Below are positions 1-12,100 of a stretch of DNA of 64,000 nt, in pieces; position 1 is the first letter of the stretch, and each line of letters begins with the position of its first letter. This DNA comes from Acanthosoma haemorrhoidale (lineage: Eukaryota > Arthropoda > Insecta > Hemiptera > Acanthosomatidae). The DNA lies in NCBI GenBank assembly GCA_930367205.1, contig OV884015.1:83194841-83258840 (forward strand), written 5' to 3'. The notes beneath the pieces were generated by a model. That model saw only the letters and a list, made by a program, of their open reading frames with translations. It did not search any database and was not told the DNA's origin. The position numbers and the translations under genes are program-made.

Positions 1-31
1 AAAATCTTTTAAATGCGGTAGGCTTCGGCTT

Positions 32-43
32 CTTTCTAGAAAG
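32..43. repeat. 12-bp perfect palindrome CTTTCTAGAAAG over the exon D acceptor
   Basis: The sequence equals its own reverse complement and spans the TAG acceptor of exon D. It contains TCTAGA once per unit and I see it unchanged in all copies except copy 31, where a C-to-T change lies just upstream. It could be a protein-binding site or a chance palindrome. Confidence 0.5.
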
Positions 44-73
44 TTTACAATGAAGATATTGTACAATAGTTAT
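44..73 (+). CDS. Candidate exon D (start exon or alternative exon), copy 1
   Basis: The segment ends at a perfect GTAAGT donor (74-79). It contains ATG at 50-52 with A at -3, giving MKILYNSY before the donor, in the phase that joins to exon A. Upstream is a pyrimidine-rich tract ending in TAG (37-39), then AAAG (40-43). With the TAG acceptor the exon is 34 nt and works only as an exon whose translation begins at its own ATG, for example after a promoter or a spliced-leader acceptor. With the AAG acceptor at 43 it is 30 nt, phase 0, and could sit inside a chain as FTMKILYNSY. If it were joined after exon C through the TAG acceptor, the frame would read KVYNEDIVQ and stop. The same segment occurs in copies 1-95 at +676 steps. 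Copy 5 has a silent AAG to AAA. Confidence 0.45.
57..68. repeat. 12-bp perfect palindrome TATTGTACAATA inside exon D
   Basis: A second perfect 12-bp palindrome lies 13 bp after the first one, within exon D. It appears in every copy. No function can be assigned. Confidence 0.5.
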
Positions 74-104
74 GTAAGTATCTCTGTTTTTATTTCTGCG
101 ACAG
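74..104 (+). other. Predicted 31-bp intron between exons D and A, copy 1
   Basis: It starts GTAAGT and ends in a pyrimidine-rich stretch with ACAG, and is 31 bp long in all copies. Retaining it would shift the frame and reach TAA inside exon A, so removal is needed for the D-A reading. Unit position 81 is A in most copies (gtaagtaactc) and T in copies 1, 7, 8, 17, 21, 23 and 26 (gtaagtatctc). Unit position 100 is G in copies 1, 6 and 8 and T elsewhere. Such short introns are known in flatworms and some other eukaryotes. If exon D is not used, this segment is simply the end of the C-to-A intron. Confidence 0.5.
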
Positions 105-167
105 CATCCCTCACATAAAGAAGACAAATTGGACAGCCACTTACATTACATTGGACCGGATGGAAAA
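105..167 (+). CDS. Exon A (63 nt, 21 codons, phase 0), copy 1
   Basis: The exon is bounded by a tttatttctg(c/g)nACAG acceptor and AAAA|GTAAGA donor. It reads HPSHKEDKLD at its start and HYIGPDGK at its end, with four histidines (residues 1, 4, 12, 14) and three lysines. G+C is about 41% against about 27% for the non-exon part of the unit. A second frame is also open, but only phase 0 agrees with exons B and C. In copy n it begins at 105+676(n-1), plus 1 from n=41. Variants seen: I16V in copies 3, 5, 10, 14, 16, 28 and 30; L13V in copy 14; G17R in copy 15; a silent change at P2 in copies 12 and 18. No stop or indel occurs in any copy. Function is unknown. Confidence 0.72.
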
Positions 168-3100
168 GTAAGAATAAAAATATTTTTTGTAGTTCAAAAT
201 CAGATAACGTGTACATTGTTATTATGAATTTTTATCAATTTCAGCTGAAATCTCTCGAAGAGGAGTTGAAGGTAATTATAAATGGTTACATTCAGTTACT
301 GCTTTATGAGAGTTTTCTGTAGTATATTTTTTTCTAATCGGCTTTAAATGTAGGTCCCGGCGGCTGTGATTAAGGAGATGGATACATATCTGCATTTCAT
401 TGCACCAACGACCATGGTAAGTAGGAATTTGTATGTACACGTTGTATGTTGCAAATTCAAATTCAGTGTTTTTGTAACTATTTGCTATGAAAAATGACTA
501 ACAGTTTCTTCCTATATTATGGAAATAAAATATTATTATGTTTGCAAAATATGAGTATGGCAACGTAATCGCTATTATGATAAATGAGTGAAACGTTACT
601 TTTTGTACAAGGGACATTATCACATTTAAATCTAACTAAAGTCTATCTGGGTAGCTCAAAAAAAAAGTTATTCTAAAGAATCTTTTAAATGCGGTAGGCT
701 TCGGCTTCTTTCTAGAAAGTTTACAATGAAGATATTGTACAATAGTTATGTAAGTAACTCTGTTTTTATTTCTGCTACAGCATCCCTCACATAAAGAAGA
801 CAAATTGGACAGCCACTTACATTACATTGGACCGGATGGAAAAGTAAGAATAAAAATATTTTTTGTAGTTCAAAATCAGTTAACGTGTACATTGTTATTA
901 TGAATTTTTATCAATTTCAGCTGAAATCTCTCGAAGAGGAGTTGAAGGTAATTATAAATGGTTACATTCAGTTACTGCTTTATGAGAGTTTTCTGTAGTA
1001 TATTTTTTTCTAATCGGCTTTAAATGTAGGTCCCGGCGGCTGTGATTAAGGAGATGGATACATATCTGCATTTCATTGCACCAACGACCATGGTAAGTAG
1101 GAATTTGTATGTACACGTTGTATGTTGCAAATTCAAATTCAGTGTTTTTGTAACTATTTGCTATGAAAAATGACTAAAAGTTTCTTCTTATATTATGGAA
1201 ATAAAATATTATTATGTTTGCAAAATATGAGTATGGCAACGTAATCGCTATTATGATAAATGAGTGAAACGTTACTTTTTGTACAAGGGACATTATCACA
1301 TTTAAATCTAACTAAAGTCTATCTGGGTAGCTCAAAAAAAAAGTTATTCTAAAGAATCTTTTAAATGCGGTAGGCTTCGGCTTCTTTCTAGAAAGTTTAC
1401 AATGAAGATATTGTACAATAGTTATGTAAGTAACTCTGTTTTTATTTCTGCTACAGCATCCCTCACATAAAGAAGACAAATTGGACAGCCACTTACATTA
1501 CGTTGGACCGGATGGAAAAGTAAGAATAAAAATATTTTTTGTAGTTCAAAATCAGTTAACGTGTACATTGTTATTATGAATTTTTATCAATTTCAGCTGA
1601 AATCTCTCGAAGAGGAGTTGAAGGTAATTATAAATGGTTACATTCAGTTACTGCTTTATGAGAGTTTTCTGTAGTATATTTTTTTCTAATCGGCTTTAAA
1701 TGTAGGTCCCGGCGGCTGTGATTAAGGAGATGGATACATATCTGCATTTCATTGCACCAACGACCATGGTAAGTAGGAATTTGTATGTACACGTTGTATG
1801 TTGCAAATTCAAATTCAGTGTTTTTGTAACTATTTGCTATGAAAAATGACTAACAGTTTCTTCCTATATTATGGAAATAAAATATTATTATGTTTGCAAA
1901 ATATGAGTATGGCAACGTTATCGCTATTATGATAAATGAGTGAAACGTTACTTTTTGTACAAGGGACATTATCACATTTAAATCTAACTAAAGTCTATCT
2001 GGGTAGCTCAAAAAAAAAGTTATTCTAAAGAATCTTTTAAATGCGGTAGGCTTCGGCTTCTTTCTAGAAAGTTTACAATGAAGATATTGTACAATAGTTA
2101 TGTAAGTAACTCTGTTTTTATTTCTGCTACAGCATCCCTCACATAAAGAAGACAAATTGGACAGCCACTTACATTACATTGGACCGGATGGAAAAGTAAG
2201 AATAAAAATATTTTTTGTAGTTCAAAATCAGTTAACGTGTACATTGTTATTATGAATTTTTATCAATTTCAGCTGAAATCTCTCGAAGAGGAGTTGAAGG
2301 TAATTATAAATGGTTACATTCAGTTACTGCTTTATGAGAGTTTTCTGTAGTATATTTTTTTCTAATCGGCTTTAAATGTAGGTCCCGGCGGCTGTGATTA
2401 AGGAGATGGATACATATCTGCATTTCATTGCACCAACGACCATGGTAAGTAGGAATTTGTATGTACACGTTGTATGTTGCAAATTCAAATTCAGTGTTTT
2501 TGTAACTATTTGCTATGAAAAATGACTAACAGTTTCTTCCTATATTATGGAAATAAAATATTATTATGTTTGCAAAATATGAGTATGGCAACGTAATCGC
2601 TATTATGATAAATGAGTGAAACGTTACTTTTTGTACAAGGGACATTATCACATTTAAATCTAACTAAAGTCTATCTGGGTAGCTCAAAAAAAAAGTTATT
2701 CTAAAGAATCTTTTAAATGCGGTAGGCTTCGGCTTCTTTCTAGAAAGTTTACAATGAAAATATTGTACAATAGTTATGTAAGTAACTCTGTTTTTATTTC
2801 TGCTACAGCATCCCTCACATAAAGAAGACAAATTGGACAGCCACTTACATTACGTTGGACCGGATGGAAAAGTAAGAATAAAAATATTTTTTGTAGTTCA
2901 AAATCAGTTAACGTGTACATTGTTATTATGAATTTTTATCAATTTCAGCTGAAATCTCTCGAAGAGGAGTTGAAGGTAATTATAAATGGTTACATTCAGT
3001 TACTGCTTTATGAGAGTTTTCTGTAGTATATTTTTTTCTAATCGGCTTTAAATGTAGGTCCCGGCGGCTGTGATTAAGGAGATGGATACATATCTGCATT

Positions 3101-6100
3101 TCATTGCACCAACGACCATGGTAAGTAGGAATTTGTATGTACACGTTGTATGTTGCAAATTCAAATTCAGTGTTTTTGTAACTATTTGCTATGAAAAATG
3201 ACTAACAGTTTCTTCCTATATTATGGAAATAAAATATTATTATGTTTGCAAAATATGAGTATGGCAACGTTATCGCTATTATGATAAATGAGTGAAACGT
3301 TACTTTTTGTACAAGGGACATTATCACATTTAAATCTAACTAAAGTCTATCTGGGTAGCTCAAAAAAAAAGTTATTCTAAAAAATCTTTTAAATGCGGTA
3401 GGCTTCGGCTTCTTTCTAGAAAGTTTACAATGAAGATATTGTACAATAGTTATGTAAGTAACTCTGTTTTTATTTCTGCGACAGCATCCCTCACATAAAG
3501 AAGACAAATTGGACAGCCACTTACATTACATTGGACCGGATGGAAAAGTAAGAATAAAAATATTTTTTGTAGTTCAAAATCAGTTAACGTGTACATTGTT
3601 ATTATGAATTTTTATCAATTTCAGCTGAAATCTCTCGAAGAGGAGTTGAAGGTAATTATAAATGGTTACATTCAGTTACTGCTTTATGAGAGTTTTCTGT
3701 AGTATATTTTTTTCTAATCGGCTTTAAATGTAGGTCCCGGCGGCTGTGATTAAGGAGATGGATACATATCTGCATTTCATTGCACCAACGACCATGGTAA
3801 GTAGGAATTTGTATGTACACGTTGTATGTTGCAAATTCAAATTCAGTGTTTTTGTAACTATTTGCTATGAAAAATGACTAACAGTTTCTTCCTATATTAT
3901 GGAAATAAAATATTATTATGTTTGCAAAGTATGAGTATGGCAACGTAATCGCTATTATGATAAATGAGTGAAACGTTACTTTTTGTACAAGGGACATTAT
4001 CACATTTAAATCTAACTAAAGTCTATCTGGGTAGCTCAAAAAAAAAGTTATTCTAAAGAATCTTTTAAATGCGGTAGGCTTCGGCTTCTTTCTAGAAAGT
4101 TTACAATGAAGATATTGTACAATAGTTATGTAAGTATCTCTGTTTTTATTTCTGCTACAGCATCCCTCACATAAAGAAGACAAATTGGACAGCCACTTAC
4201 ATTACATTGGACCGGATGGAAAAGTAAGAATAAAAATATTTTTTGTAGTTCAAAATCAGTTAACGTGTACATTGTTATTATGAATTTTTATCAATTTCAG
4301 CTGAAATCTCTCGAAGAGGAGTTGAAGGTAATTATAAATGGTTACATTCAGTTACTGCTTTATGAGAGTTTTCTGTAGTATATTTTTTTCTAATCGGCTT
4401 TAAATGTAGGTCCCGGCGGCTGTGATTAAGGAGATGGATACATATCTGCATTTCATTGCACCAACGACCATGGTAAGTAGGAATTTGTATGTACACGTTG
4501 TATGTTGCAAATTCAAATTCAGTGTTTTTGTAACTATTTGCTATGAAAAATGACTAACAGTTTCTTCCTATATTATGGAAATAAAATATTATTATGTTTG
4601 CAAAATATGAGTATGGCAACGTTATCGCTATTATGATAAATGAGTGAAACGTTACTTTTTGTACAAGGGACATTATCACATTTAAATCTAACTAAAGTCT
4701 ATCTGGGTAGCTCAAAAAAAAAGTTATTCTAAAGAATCTTTTAAATGCGGTAGGCTTCGGCTTCTTTCTAGAAAGTTTACAATGAAGATATTGTACAATA
4801 GTTATGTAAGTATCTCTGTTTTTATTTCTGCGACAGCATCCCTCACATAAAGAAGACAAATTGGACAGCCACTTACATTACATTGGACCGGATGGAAAAG
4901 TAAGAATAAAAATATTTTTTGTAGTTCAAAATCAGTTAACGTGTACATTGTTATTATGAATTTTTATCAATTTCAGCTGAAATTTTTTAAAGAGGAGTTG
5001 AAGGTAATTATAAATGGTTACATTCAGTTACTGCTTTATGAGAGTTTTCTGTAGTATATTTTTTTCTAATCGGCTTTAAATGTAGGTCCCGGCGGCTGTG
5101 ATTAAGGAGATGGATACATATCTGCATTTCATTGCACCAACGACCATGGTAAGTAGGAATTTGTATGTACACGTTGTATGTTGCAAATTCAAATTCAGTG
5201 TTTTTGTAACTATTTGCTATGAAAAATGACTAACAGTTTCTTCCTATATTATGGAAATAAAATATTATTATGTTTGCAAAATATGAGTATGGCAACGTAA
5301 TCGCTATTATGATAAATGAGTGAAACGTTACTTTTTGTACAAGGGACATTATCACATTTAAATCTAACTAAAGTCTATCTGGGTAGCTCAAAAAAAAAGT
5401 TATTCTAAAGAATCTTTTAAATGCGGTAGGCTTCGGCTTCTTTCTAGAAAGTTTACAATGAAGATATTGTACAATAGTTATGTAAGTAACTCTGTTTTTA
5501 TTTCTGCTACAGCATCCCTCACATAAAGAAGACAAATTGGACAGCCACTTACATTACATTGGACCGGATGGAAAAGTAAGAATAAAAATATTTTTTGTAG
5601 TTCAAAATCAGTTAACGTGTACATTGTTATTATGAATTTTTATCAATTTCAGCTGAAATCTCTCGAAGAGGAGTTGAAGGTAATTATAAATGGTTACATT
5701 CAGTTACTGCTTTATGAGAGTTTTCTGTAGTATATTTTTTTCTAATCGGCTTTAAATGTAGGTCCCGGCGGCTGTGATTAAGGAGATGGATACATATCTG
5801 CATTTCATTGCACCAACGACCATGGTAAGTAGGAATTTGTATGTACACGTTGTATGTTGCAAATTCAAATTCAGTGTTTTTGTAACTATTTGCTATGAAA
5901 AATGACTAACAGTTTCTTCCTATATTATGGAAATAAAATATTATTATGTTTGCAAAATATGAGTATGGCAACGTAATCGCTATTATGATAAATGAGTGAA
6001 AAGTTACTTTTTGTACAAGGGACATTATCACATTTAAATCTAACTAAAGTCTATCTGGGTAGCTCAAAAAAAAAGTTATTCTAAAGAATCTTTTAAATGC

Positions 6101-9100
6101 GGTAGGCTTCGGCTTCTTTCTAGAAAGTTTACAATGAAGATATTGTACAATAGTTATGTAAGTAACTCTGTTTTTATTTCTGCTACAGCATCCCTCACAT
6201 AAAGAAGACAAATTGGACAGCCACTTACATTACGTTGGACCGGATGGAAAAGTAAGAATAAAAATATTTTTTGTAGTTCAAAATCAGTTAACGTGTACAT
6301 TGTTATTATGAATTTTTATCAATTTCAGCTGAAATCTCTCGAAGAGGAGTTGAAGGTAATTATAAATGGTTACATTCAGTTACTGCTTTATGAGAGTTTT
6401 CTGTAGTATATTTTTTTCTAATCGGCTTTAAATGTAGGTCCCGGCGGCTGTGATTAAGGAGATGGATACATATCTGCATTTCATTGCACCAACGACCATG
6501 GTAAGTAGGAATTTGTATGTACACGTTGTATGTTGCAAATTCAAATTCAGTGTTTTTGTAACTATTTGCTATGAAAAATGACTAAAAGTTTCTTCCTATA
6601 TTATGGAAATAAAATATTATTATGTTTGCAAAATATGAGTATGGCAACGTAATCGCTATTATGATAAATGAGTGAAACGTTACTTTTTGTACAAGGGACA
6701 TTATCACATTTAAATCTAACTAAAGTCTATCTGGGTAGCTCAAAAAAAAAGTTATTCTAAAGAATCTTTTAAATGCGGTAGGCTTCGGCTTCTTTCTAGA
6801 AAGTTTACAATGAAGATATTGTACAATAGTTATGTAAGTAACTCTGTTTTTATTTCTGCTACAGCATCCCTCACATAAAGAAGACAAATTGGACAGCCAC
6901 TTACATTACATTGGACCGGATGGAAAAGTAAGAATAAAAATATTTTTTGTAGTTCAAAATCAGTTAACGTGTACATTGTTATTATGAATTTTTATCAATT
7001 TCAGCTGAAATCTCTCGAAGAGGAGTTGAAGGTAATTATAAATGGTTACATTCAGTTACTGCTTTATGAGAGTTTTCTGTAGTATATTTTTTTCTAATCG
7101 GCTTTAAATGTAGGTCCCGGCGGCTGTGATTAAGGAGATGGATACATATCTGCATTTCATTGCACCAACGACCATGGTAAGTAGGAATTTGTATGTACAC
7201 GTTGTATGTTGCAAATTCAAATTCAGTGTTTTTGTAACTATTTGCTATGAAAAATGACTAACAGTTTCTTCCTATATTATGGAAATAAAATATTATTATG
7301 TTTGCAAAATATGAGTATGGCAACGTTATCGCTATTATGATAAATGAGTGAAACGTTACTTTTTGTACAAGGGACATTATCACATTTAAATCTAACTAAA
7401 GTCTATCTGGGTAGCTCAAAAAAAAAGTTATTCTAAAGAATCTTTTAAATGCGGTAGGCTTCGGCTTCTTTCTAGAAAGTTTACAATGAAGATATTGTAC
7501 AATAGTTATGTAAGTAACTCTGTTTTTATTTCTGCTACAGCATCCATCACATAAAGAAGACAAATTGGACAGCCACTTACATTACATTGGACCGGATGGA
7601 AAAGTAAAAATAAAAATATTTTTTGTAGTTCAAAATCAGTTAACGTGTACATTGTTATTATGAATTTTTATCAATTTCAGCTGAAATCTCTCGAAGAGGA
7701 GTTGAAGGTAATTATAAATAGTTACATTCAGTTACTGCTTTATGAGAGTTTTCTGTAGTATATTTTTTTCTAATCGGCTTTAAATGTAGGTCCCGGCGGC
7801 TGTGATTAAGGAGATGGATACATATCTGCATTTCATTGCACCAACGACCATGGTAAGTAGGAATTTGTATGTACACGTTGTATGTTGCAAATTCAAATTC
7901 AGTGTTTTTGTAACTATTTGCTATGAAAAATGACTAACAGTTTCTTCCTATATTATGGAAATAAAATATTATTATGTTTGCAAAATATGAGTATGGCAAC
8001 GTAATCGCTATTATGATAAATGAGTGAAACGTTACTTTTTGTACAAGGGACATTATCACATTTAAATCTAACTAAAGTCTATCTGGGTAGCTCAAAAAAA
8101 AAGTTATTCTAAAGAATCTTTTAAATGCGGTAGGCTTCGGCTTCTTTCTAGAAAGTTTACAATGAAGATATTGTACAATAGTTATGTAAGTAACTCTGTT
8201 TTTATTTCTGCTACAGCATCCCTCACATAAAGAAGACAAATTGGACAGCCACTTACATTACATTGGACCGGATGGAAAAGTAAGAATAAAAATATTTTTT
8301 GTAGTTCAAAATCAGTTAACGTGTACATTGTTATTATGAATTTTTATCAATTTCAGCTGAAATCTCTCGAAGAGGAGTTGAAGGTAATTATAAATGGTTA
8401 CATTCAGTTACTGCTTTATGAGAGTTTTCTGTAGTATATTTTTTTCTAATCGGCTTTAAATGTAGGTCGCGGCGGCTGTGATTAAGGAGATGGATACATA
8501 TCTGCATTTCATTGCACCAACGACCATGGTAAGTAGGAATTTGTATGTACACGTTGTATGTTGCAAATTCAAATTCAGTGTTTTTGTAACTATTTGCTAT
8601 GAAAAATGACTAACAGTTTCTTCCTATATTATGGAAATAAAATATTATTATGTTTGCAAAATATGAGTATGGCAACGTAATCGCTATTATGATAAATGAG
8701 TGAAAAGTTACTTTTTGTACAAGGGACATTATCACATTTAAATCTAACTAAAGTCTATCTGGGTAGCTCAAAAAAAAAGTTATTCTAAAGAATCTTTTAA
8801 ATGCGGTAGGCTTCGGCTTCTTTCTAGAAAGTTTACAATGAAGATATTGTACAATAGTTATGTAAGTAACTCTGTTTTTATTTCTGCTACAGCATCCCTC
8901 ACATAAAGAAGACAAATTGGACAGCCACGTACATTACGTTGGACCGGATGGAAAAGTAAGAATAAAAATATTTTTTGTAGTTCAAAATCAGTTAACGTGT
9001 ACATTGTTATTATGAATTTTTATCAATTTCAGCTGAAATCTCTCGAAGAGGAGTTGAAGGTAATTATAAATGGTTACATTCAGTTACTGCTTTATGAGAG

Positions 9101-12100
9101 TTTTCTGTAGTATATTTTTTTCTAATCGGCTTTAAATGTAGGTCGCGGCGGCTGTGATTAAGGAGATGGATACATATCTGCATTTCATTGCACCAACGAC
9201 CATGGTAAGTAGGAATTTGTATGTACACGTTGTATGTTGCAAATTCAAATTCAGTGTTTTTGTAACTATTTGCTATGAAAAATGACTAACAGTTTCTTCC
9301 TATATTATGGAAATAAAATATTATTATGTTTGCAAAATATGAGTATGGCAACGTAATCGCTATTATGATAAATGAGTGAAACGTTACTTTTTGTACAAGG
9401 GACATTATCACATTTAAATCTAACTAAAGTCTATCTGGGTAGCTCAAAAAAAAAGTTATTCTAAAGAATCTTTTAAATGCGGTAGGCTTCGGCTTCTTTC
9501 TAGAAAGTTTACAATGAAGATATTGTACAATAGTTATGTAAGTAACTCTGTTTTTATTTCTGCTACAGCATCCCTCACATAAAGAAGACAAATTGGACAG
9601 CCACTTACATTACATTAGACCGGATGGAAAAGTAAGAATAAAAATATTTTTTGTAGTTCAAAATCAGTTAACGTGTACATTGTTATTATGAATTTTTATC
9701 AATTTCAGCTGAAATCTCTCGAAGAGGAGTTGAAGGTAATTATAAATAGTTACATTCAGTTACTGCTTTATGAGAGTTTTCTGTAGTATATTTTTTTCTA
9801 ATCGGCTTTAAATGTAGGTCCCGGCGGCTGTGATTAAGGAGATGGATACATATCTGCATTTCATTGCACCAACGACCATGGTAAGTAGGAATTTGTATGT
9901 ACACGTTGTATGTTGCAAATTCAAATTCAGTGTTTTTGTAACTATTTGCTATGAAAAATGACTAACAGTTTCTTCCTATATTATGGAAATAAAATATTAT
10001 TATGTTTGCAAAATATGAGTATGGCAACGTTATCGCTATTATGATAAATGAGTGAAACGTTACTTTTTGTACAAGGGACATTATCACATTTAAATCTAAC
10101 TAAAGTCTATCTGGGTAGCTCAAAAAAAAAGTTATTCTAAAGAATCTTTTAAATGCGGTAGGCTTCGGCTTCTTTCTAGAAAGTTTACAATGAAGATATT
10201 GTACAATAGTTATGTAAGTAACTCTGTTTTTATTTCTGCTACAGCATCCCTCACATAAAGAAGACAAATTGGACAGCCACTTACATTACGTTGGACCGGA
10301 TGGAAAAGTAAGAATAAAAATATTTTTTGTAGTTCAAAATCAGTTAACGTGTACATTGTTATTATGAATTTTTATCAATTTCAGCTGAAATCTCTCGAAG
10401 AGGAGTTGAAGGTAATTATAAATGGTTACATTCAGTTACTGCTTTATGAGAGTTTTCTGTAGTATATTTTTTTCTAATCGGCTTTAAATGTAGGTCCCGG
10501 CGGCTGTGATTAAGGAGATGGATACATATCTGCATTTCATTGCACCAACGACCATGGTAAGTAGGAATTTGTATGTACACGTTGTATGTTGCAAATTCAA
10601 ATTCAGTGTTTTTGTAACTATTTGCTATGAAAAATGACTAAAAGTTTCTTCCTATATTATGGAAATAAAATATTATTATGTTTGCAAAATATGAGTATGG
10701 CAACGTAATCGCTATTATGATAAATGAGTGAAACGTTACTTTTTGTACAAGGGACATTATCACATTTAAATCTAACTAAAGTCTATCTGGGTAGCTCAAA
10801 AAAAAAGTTATTCTAAAGAATCTTTTAAATGCGGTAGGCTTCGGCTTCTTTCTAGAAAGTTTACAATGAAGATATTGTACAATAGTTATGTAAGTATCTC
10901 TGTTTTTATTTCTGCTACAGCATCCCTCACATAAAGAAGACAAATTGGACAGCCACTTACATTACATTGGACCGGATGGAAAAGTAAGAATAAAAATATT
11001 TTTTGTAGTTCAAAATCAGTTAACGTGTACATTGTTATTATGAATTTTTATCAATTTCAGCTGAAATCTCTCGAAGAGGAGTTGAAGGTAATTATAAATG
11101 GTTACATTCAGTTACTGCTTTATGAGAGTTTTCTGTAGTATATTTTTTTCTAATCGGCTTTAAATGTAGGTCCCGGCGGCTGTGATTAAGGAGATGGATA
11201 CATATCTGCATTTCATTGCACCAACGACCATGGTAAGTAGGAATTTGTATGTACACGTTGTATGTTGCAAATTCAAATTCAGTGTTTTTGTAACTATTTG
11301 CTATGAAAAATGACTAACAGTTTCTTCCTATATTATGGAAATAAAATATTATTATGTTTGCAAAATATGAGTATGGCAACGTTATCGCTATTATGATAAA
11401 TGAGTGAAACGTTACTTTTTGTACAAGGGACATTATCACATTTAAATCTAACTAAAGTCTATCTGGGTAGCTCAAAAAAAAAGTTATTCTAAAGAATCTT
11501 TTAAATGCGGTAGGCTTCGGCTTCTTTCTAGAAAGTTTACAATGAAGATATTGTACAATAGTTATGTAAGTAACTCTGTTTTTATTTCTGCTACAGCATC
11601 CATCACATAAAGAAGACAAATTGGACAGCCACTTACATTACATTGGACCGGATGGAAAAGTAAGAATAAAAATATTTTTTGTAGTTCAAAATCAGTTAAC
11701 GTGTACATTGTTATTATGAATTTTTATCAATTTCAGCTGAAATCTCTCGAAGAGGAGTTGAAGGTAATTATAAATAGTTACATTCAGTTACTGCTTTATG
11801 AGAGTTTTCTGTAGTATATTTTTTTCTAATCGGCTTTAAATGTAGGTCCCGGCGGCTGTGATTAAGGAGATGGATACATATCTGCATTTCATTGCACCAA
11901 CGACCATGGTAAGTAGGAATTTGTATGTACACGTTGTATGTTGCAAATTCAAATTCAGTGTTTTTGTAACTATTTGCTATGAAAAATGACTAAAAGTTTC
12001 TTCCTATATTATGGAAATAAAATATTATTATGTTTGCAAAATATGAGTATGGCAACGTAATCGCTATTATGATAAATGAGTGAAACGTTACTTTTTGTAC

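Larger units (their letters stand above)
417..715 (+). other. Long inter-triplet segment between exon C and the next exon D, copies 1-2
   Basis: Apart from the exon C extension and the AATAAA, I see no further exon in these 299 bp. If exon D is skipped the intron runs to 780 (364 bp). It holds a constant 9-A tract (unit positions 658-666) and the variants that define haplotypes in the right half: C594A (aaaagtt), T631C (acctaac), T637C (aaccaaag), C647T (tatttggg) and G650C (ctgcgtag). A567T (gttat) marks copies 3, 5, 7, 11, 15 and 17. Confidence 0.6.
5..6088 (+). repeat. Array copies 1-9
   Basis: Copy 1: unit 81T, 100G, 204A. Copy 2: C502A plus a C-to-T that gives tttcttctt. Copy 3: I16V, A567T. 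Copy 4: consensus. Copy 5: silent change in D, I16V, A567T and a G-to-A just before the boundary (3382). Copy 6: 100G and one change giving gcaaagtatg. Copy 7: 81T, A567T. Copy 8: 81T, 100G and the four-base cluster in exon B. Copy 9: C594A. The G-to-A at 3382 is also present at window position 2, so the copies 0/1 and 5/6 junctions look alike, suggesting a five-unit duplication. Confidence 0.9.

Noticed and set aside
277..283. TATA-box-like TATAAAT
   Set aside because: It lies inside the B-C intron with no start exon at a suitable distance downstream. In A+T-rich DNA such a match is expected by chance.
467..473. A possible 7-nt micro-exon (TGTTTTT) between attCAG and GTAACT
   Set aside because: Its length is not a multiple of 3, so it would break the otherwise uniform phase, and the donor is weak.
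636..791. Plus-strand open frame running through exon D into the 31-bp intron and exon A
   Set aside because: It is short, carries a poly-lysine-like translation of the A tract and ends at TAA in exon A in the wrong phase for B and C. It is explained by splicing at GTAAGT instead.
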